From Bifidobacterium callitrichidarum (GTDB lineage: Bacteria > Actinomycetota > Actinomycetes > Actinomycetales > Bifidobacteriaceae): a stretch of DNA of 64,000 bases. The stretch is from positions 115,738-179,737 of the forward strand of contig NZ_QFFM01000002.1 of assembly GCF_003129905.1 (NCBI RefSeq). Reading direction: 5' to 3'. The first letter of the stretch is position 1, and every line of letters begins with the position of its first letter. The notes under the pieces were generated by a model. It saw only the letters and a list, made by a program, of their open reading frames with translations. It was not told the DNA's origin and did not search any database. This document shows positions 61,757-64,000 of the stretch, one piece after another. A program made the position numbers and the translations under genes.

Positions 61757-62065
61757 TCAGGCGTTGACGAGCGGGTGGATGTCTCCCAGGCTGCTGGGGT
61801 CGAATGTCAGTAGGTCGTAGTCGGATTGCAGGTTCGACCAGAAGTCGGGCGTGGTGCCGAGCGCCTTGCCGAGCCGCCATGCCATGGCGGTGGTGATGCG
61901 TCGGCGGCCGTGGATAATCTCGCCGATGGCGGTCTCGCTCACGCCGATGGCCTTGGCGAGCCTGTACCGACTGATGCCGAGGGGCTCAAGGAACTCCTCG
62001 TTGAGGATCTCTCCGGGCGTGCTGTAGTAGTTGCCGTTAGTCGTGGTAGTCGTCGAAGTAGACAT
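61757..62065 (-). CDS. higA: HigA-family antitoxin
   Basis: A 102-residue HTH protein of the HigA/VapI type. TPGEILNEEFLEPLGISRYRLAKAIG opens the fold, followed by VSETAIGEIIHGRRRIT and MAWRLGKALGTTPDFWSNLQ, the diagnostic C-terminal block. AAGGAGG precedes ATG 62065. The gene overlaps the higB end by 29 bp, in the toxin-first order typical of higBA. Confidence 0.92.
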   Translation of the reverse strand: MSTSTTTTTNGNYYSTPGEILNEEFLEPLGISRYRLAKAIGVSETAIGEIIHGRRRITTAMAWRLGKALGTTPDFWSNLQSDYDLLTFDPSSLGDIHPLVNA

Positions 62066-62324
62066 CGGTTGCCTCCTTGCTTGCGTCGTCCCATTGGAAG
62101 ACGAGTCGCCATTGCTGGTTGACCCTGATGCTCCAATGTCCTTTCAGGTTTCCTTTGAGTGGTTCGAGCCGGTTGCCGGGCGGTATTTTGAGATCGTGGA
62201 GTTCGTGCGCGGCCTTGAGTATCTGGAGCCTGCGCATGAGCTGTCGTTCGCAGCCGGCCGGATAGCCTTTGGGGTATCGGCCTCCATAGAGGAAGTCGTT
62301 GAGTTCCTTGTCTCTGGTTCTCAT
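62037..62324 (-). CDS. higB: HigB/RelE-like toxin (mRNA interferase)
   Basis: A 95-residue RelE-superfamily toxin. The pattern LKAAHELHDLKIPPGNRLEPLKGNLKGHWSIRVNQQWRLVF is that of HigB (given here in part: LHDLKIPPGNRLEPL; WSIRVNQQWRLVF), with the basic residues that act on ribosome-bound mRNA. It is first in the higBA operon and overlaps higA by 29 bp. A clean promoter ends 6 bases before the ATG, so the transcript appears leaderless. Confidence 0.92.
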   Translation of the reverse strand: MRTRDKELNDFLYGGRYPKGYPAGCERQLMRRLQILKAAHELHDLKIPPGNRLEPLKGNLKGHWSIRVNQQWRLVFQWDDASKEATDVYFDDYHD

Positions 62325-62330
62325 GGACCT

Positions 62331-62367
62331 ATACTACCTATTCGCGTTAGTATCGTCAAGCGTTAGT
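62331..62367 (-). promoter_or_regulatory. higBA promoter with two ACTAACGC half-sites
   Basis: On the minus strand TTGACG (62359-62354) and TAGTAT (62336-62331) are 17 bp apart, and higB ATG begins 7 bases after TAGTAT. ACTAACGC occurs twice as a direct repeat (62367-62360 and 62351-62344, 16 bp apart), flanking the -35 box. Autorepression by HigA is the likely role. Confidence 0.65.
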
Positions 62368-62406
62368 GACAGACTGTCGCCTCGTACATGCGTTCCGCAC
62401 CTACCT

Positions 62407-62457
62407 GTCCATGTTCTCTTGTCCCAAATCGGCGATTTGAAACAAGAGAACATGGAC
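62407..62457. terminator. 16-bp perfect hairpin between higBA and the PASTA gene
   Basis: GTCCATGTTCTCTTGT and ACAAGAGAACATGGAC enclose a smaller nested stem (CAAATCG / CGATTTG). The two-part structure lies 49 bp beyond the PASTA gene stop (62506) on the minus strand, and 83 bp upstream of the higB start. It probably ends the PASTA gene transcript and isolates higBA. Confidence 0.6.
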
Positions 62458-62505
62458 GGTCATAGGGTGCGGATATTGGAGAGGACGGCTAGACGGTCAC
62501 GCCAT

Positions 62506-63774
62506 TCATTGTCGTCCGAGTTTCTGCGCTATGCCTCCGTGGCCTGAGCACATGCCCCGATAGTTGGGTGCCCCCGGCGCCGATACAGCCTGCGTGCCGT
62601 CACTGCAGATGGCAATGAGCGAACCACTACCATTGCCTGACGGGGATGTGGCTTGTTGCTGTTGTTGCTGTTGTTGCTGCTGGGCTTGCTGCTGCTGTTC
62701 GGCCTGAAGCTGTGCCTGGCGCAAAGCTTCCTCCTCGGCAGCGCGCTGTTGTTCAGCCTGCTCTTTGGCTGCTTTCTCCTCCTCTGCCTTTTTGGCGGCT
62801 TCTTCGGCTTCCTTCTTTTCCGCTTCGGCTTCCTTCTTTTCCGCTTCAGCCTTCTTCTTTTCCGCTTCAGCCTTTGCTTCACTCTTTGCTTTGGCCTCCT
62901 CGGCCGCTTTGTCATGGACCTTTATGACCCCGTTACCGGCTGACAGCACGATCCAGTCTGATGGCTTTTCCACCGTCTTGCCGGTATCGCTCTCTATCAC
63001 GTAGTCCGATGAGGAGTATCCGGCATGTTTCAAGGCGGTGATGACCGTGTCCAACCGCATGTCCTTTTTCGCGATATCCGCAAGATCGGAATTATCGCGT
63101 TTCACGGTGAGTGTGATTGGCGTTGATGTCTTGAACTCACCGCTTATCGGGTCCTGGCTTTCGACCTTCCATTTATCGTCGCCGCCCTTGGTCTCCGGCT
63201 TGACCGTGATATTGTCGAACCCTGCGTTATTGAGTTCGGCCTTCGCAGCGGCGACGGTTTGCCCCGTCATGTCGGGGATTTCACCGTTCGGCGTAGTGGC
63301 GTATACCACGATGCAGAGCAGGATGAACGCAAGTAATACATAAAGCAGTATGGCCCACCAACGTCCATACCAGGGCTTCTTCATCTTATGTGAGCCACGG
63401 TTGCCACCGCCTCCGGCGTACCCGTTCGGCATAGGGGGAACGGGCGACGGCGGAATCACCGATACCGGCGTCAGGACCTGCGTCTGCCGGGAATCGGCTG
63501 CCGGTATAGGTCTCATGGGCGTTTTTGGCCGTATCGGCTGTCTGTTCATCACTGGTCTCTTTGGTTCCGTCTTCCTTGACGATTTATCGAGTCTTGCCTC
63601 GTAGCTGATGCCAGTTCCGGGAATCACCGGCGTGCCGACGCGCGTCCCATTCTTGCCGACGGTCACATGCGGTGCGCCGCGTTTCCCGAAGCTCACACTT
63701 GTTATCCCGTTTTTGCCGAGATTCAAACGAATCCCTTTGCCTAAGGAAATGCTCTTGCGGATTCTGAAACCCAT
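62506..63774 (-). CDS. DUF4236-PASTA-coiled coil-DUF3761 membrane protein
   Basis: A 422-residue chimera. Residues 1-60 are DUF4236 (MGFRIRKSISLGKGIRLNLG). A Pro-rich linker follows, then a span at about 145-168 (WAILLYVLLAFILLCIVV) and one PASTA domain (PDMTGQTVAAAKAELNNAGF). After a second PASTA-like part comes an Ala/Glu/Lys-rich helical stretch (about 290-350) with heptad-like repeats, then a Gln-rich run. The C-terminus reads ICSDGTQ and CSGHGGIA, typical of DUF3761. PASTA domains usually bind cell-wall fragments. ATG 63774 is set by the DUF4236 start. The gene is followed by a strong hairpin. Confidence 0.8.
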   Translation of the reverse strand: MGFRIRKSISLGKGIRLNLGKNGITSVSFGKRGAPHVTVGKNGTRVGTPVIPGTGISYEARLDKSSRKTEPKRPVMNRQPIRPKTPMRPIPAADSRQTQVLTPVSVIPPSPVPPMPNGYAGGGGNRGSHKMKKPWYGRWWAILLYVLLAFILLCIVVYATTPNGEIPDMTGQTVAAAKAELNNAGFDNITVKPETKGGDDKWKVESQDPISGEFKTSTPITLTVKRDNSDLADIAKKDMRLDTVITALKHAGYSSSDYVIESDTGKTVEKPSDWIVLSAGNGVIKVHDKAAEEAKAKSEAKAEAEKKKAEAEKKEAEAEKKEAEEAAKKAEEEKAAKEQAEQQRAAEEEALRQAQLQAEQQQQAQQQQQQQQQQATSPSGNGSGSLIAICSDGTQAVSAPGAPNYRGMCSGHGGIAQKLGRQ

Positions 63775-64000
63775 CACGGTCTCTCTTTCTGTAATCTGCA
63801 TTGTCGCGCAGCAGTTGCTTGTAGTCGTCGATGACCCGTACGGTGCGATTCAACGCCCAATTAGGGCTATTCAAAAATGAATTCGCTAACATCATACATT
63901 TTCCCGCGCTCTGTGTTGTACCCCGACGTGCCTCACGTTTTTTGAGCGCGTAGGGTGTGGTGGTGCCTCATCGGGAATGAGCGCGAACGGTATCGGTCCT

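Overview
The window looks like a chromosomal segment of a Bifidobacterium. It has high-GC coding sequence, actinobacterial start and RBS habits (GTG and TTG starts, some apparently leaderless mRNAs) and familiar bifidobacterial families: DUF2316, DUF2142, DUF4236-PASTA, ECF transporters with a fused double ATPase, and an Nnr enzyme with an acidic insert. No rRNA, tRNA or CRISPR array was seen. Everything here is read by eye, so names rest on recognisable motifs rather than searches.

Layout. 1-3.0 kb: HipBA-like toxin-antitoxin pair, a decayed histidine-kinase relic, an SRAP protein and DUF2316. 3.1-10.5 kb: a run of minus-strand membrane-protein genes (including an SdpI-family protein) and an ABC exporter carrying homopolymer frameshifts, next to a plus-strand NarL/DesK-type two-component system (TCS1). 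10.6-18.7 kb: two glycosyltransferases, an Abi-like pseudogene with a nonsense codon, ASCH and GNAT genes, a DUF2142 membrane protein, chorismate mutase and a DUF3800-like gene. 18.7-25.4 kb: an ABC-2 exporter, a second copy of the SdpI/membrane-protein pair, a DMT exporter and TCS2. 25.5-34.1 kb: VOC protein, aldo-keto reductase, MFS exporter, S51 peptidase with a coupled micro-ORF, a third ABC-2 exporter and a MATE pump. 34.4-41.6 kb: a complete type I Wadjet operon (jetABCD). 41.7-51.0 kb: a MacB-like exporter with three paralogous lipoproteins, an OmpR-type TCS (TCS3) and a VanY-like carboxypeptidase. 51.4-55.2 kb: an ECF transporter operon. 55.4-64.0 kb: SDR, ABC-F, Nnr, HAD, a MITE pair, an XRE regulator, higBA, and a DUF4236-PASTA-DUF3761 protein.

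Main result. A 20-bp palindrome (gene-sense consensus TGTCATGCGATYGCTTGACA) occurs six times, always in the same orientation and always upstream of genes for small membrane proteins, the SdpI-like protein, ABC exporters or the S51 peptidase. In four of the six sites a -10-like hexamer (TTGAAT or TGTAAT) follows 28-29 bp downstream. I infer an activator regulon, probably of the TCS1 response regulator, whose divergent intergenic region holds one of the sites. A related 18-bp motif (TGTCGTCTTTRGMTGACA-like) occurs upstream of a second ABC exporter and of the second SdpI pair, near TCS2. Together they look like two parallel, dispersed envelope-stress or antimicrobial-peptide immunity regulons built from duplicated parts. 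A third, separate envelope module (TCS3, lipoprotein triad and MacB-like pump) carries its own tandem CTTAC operators.
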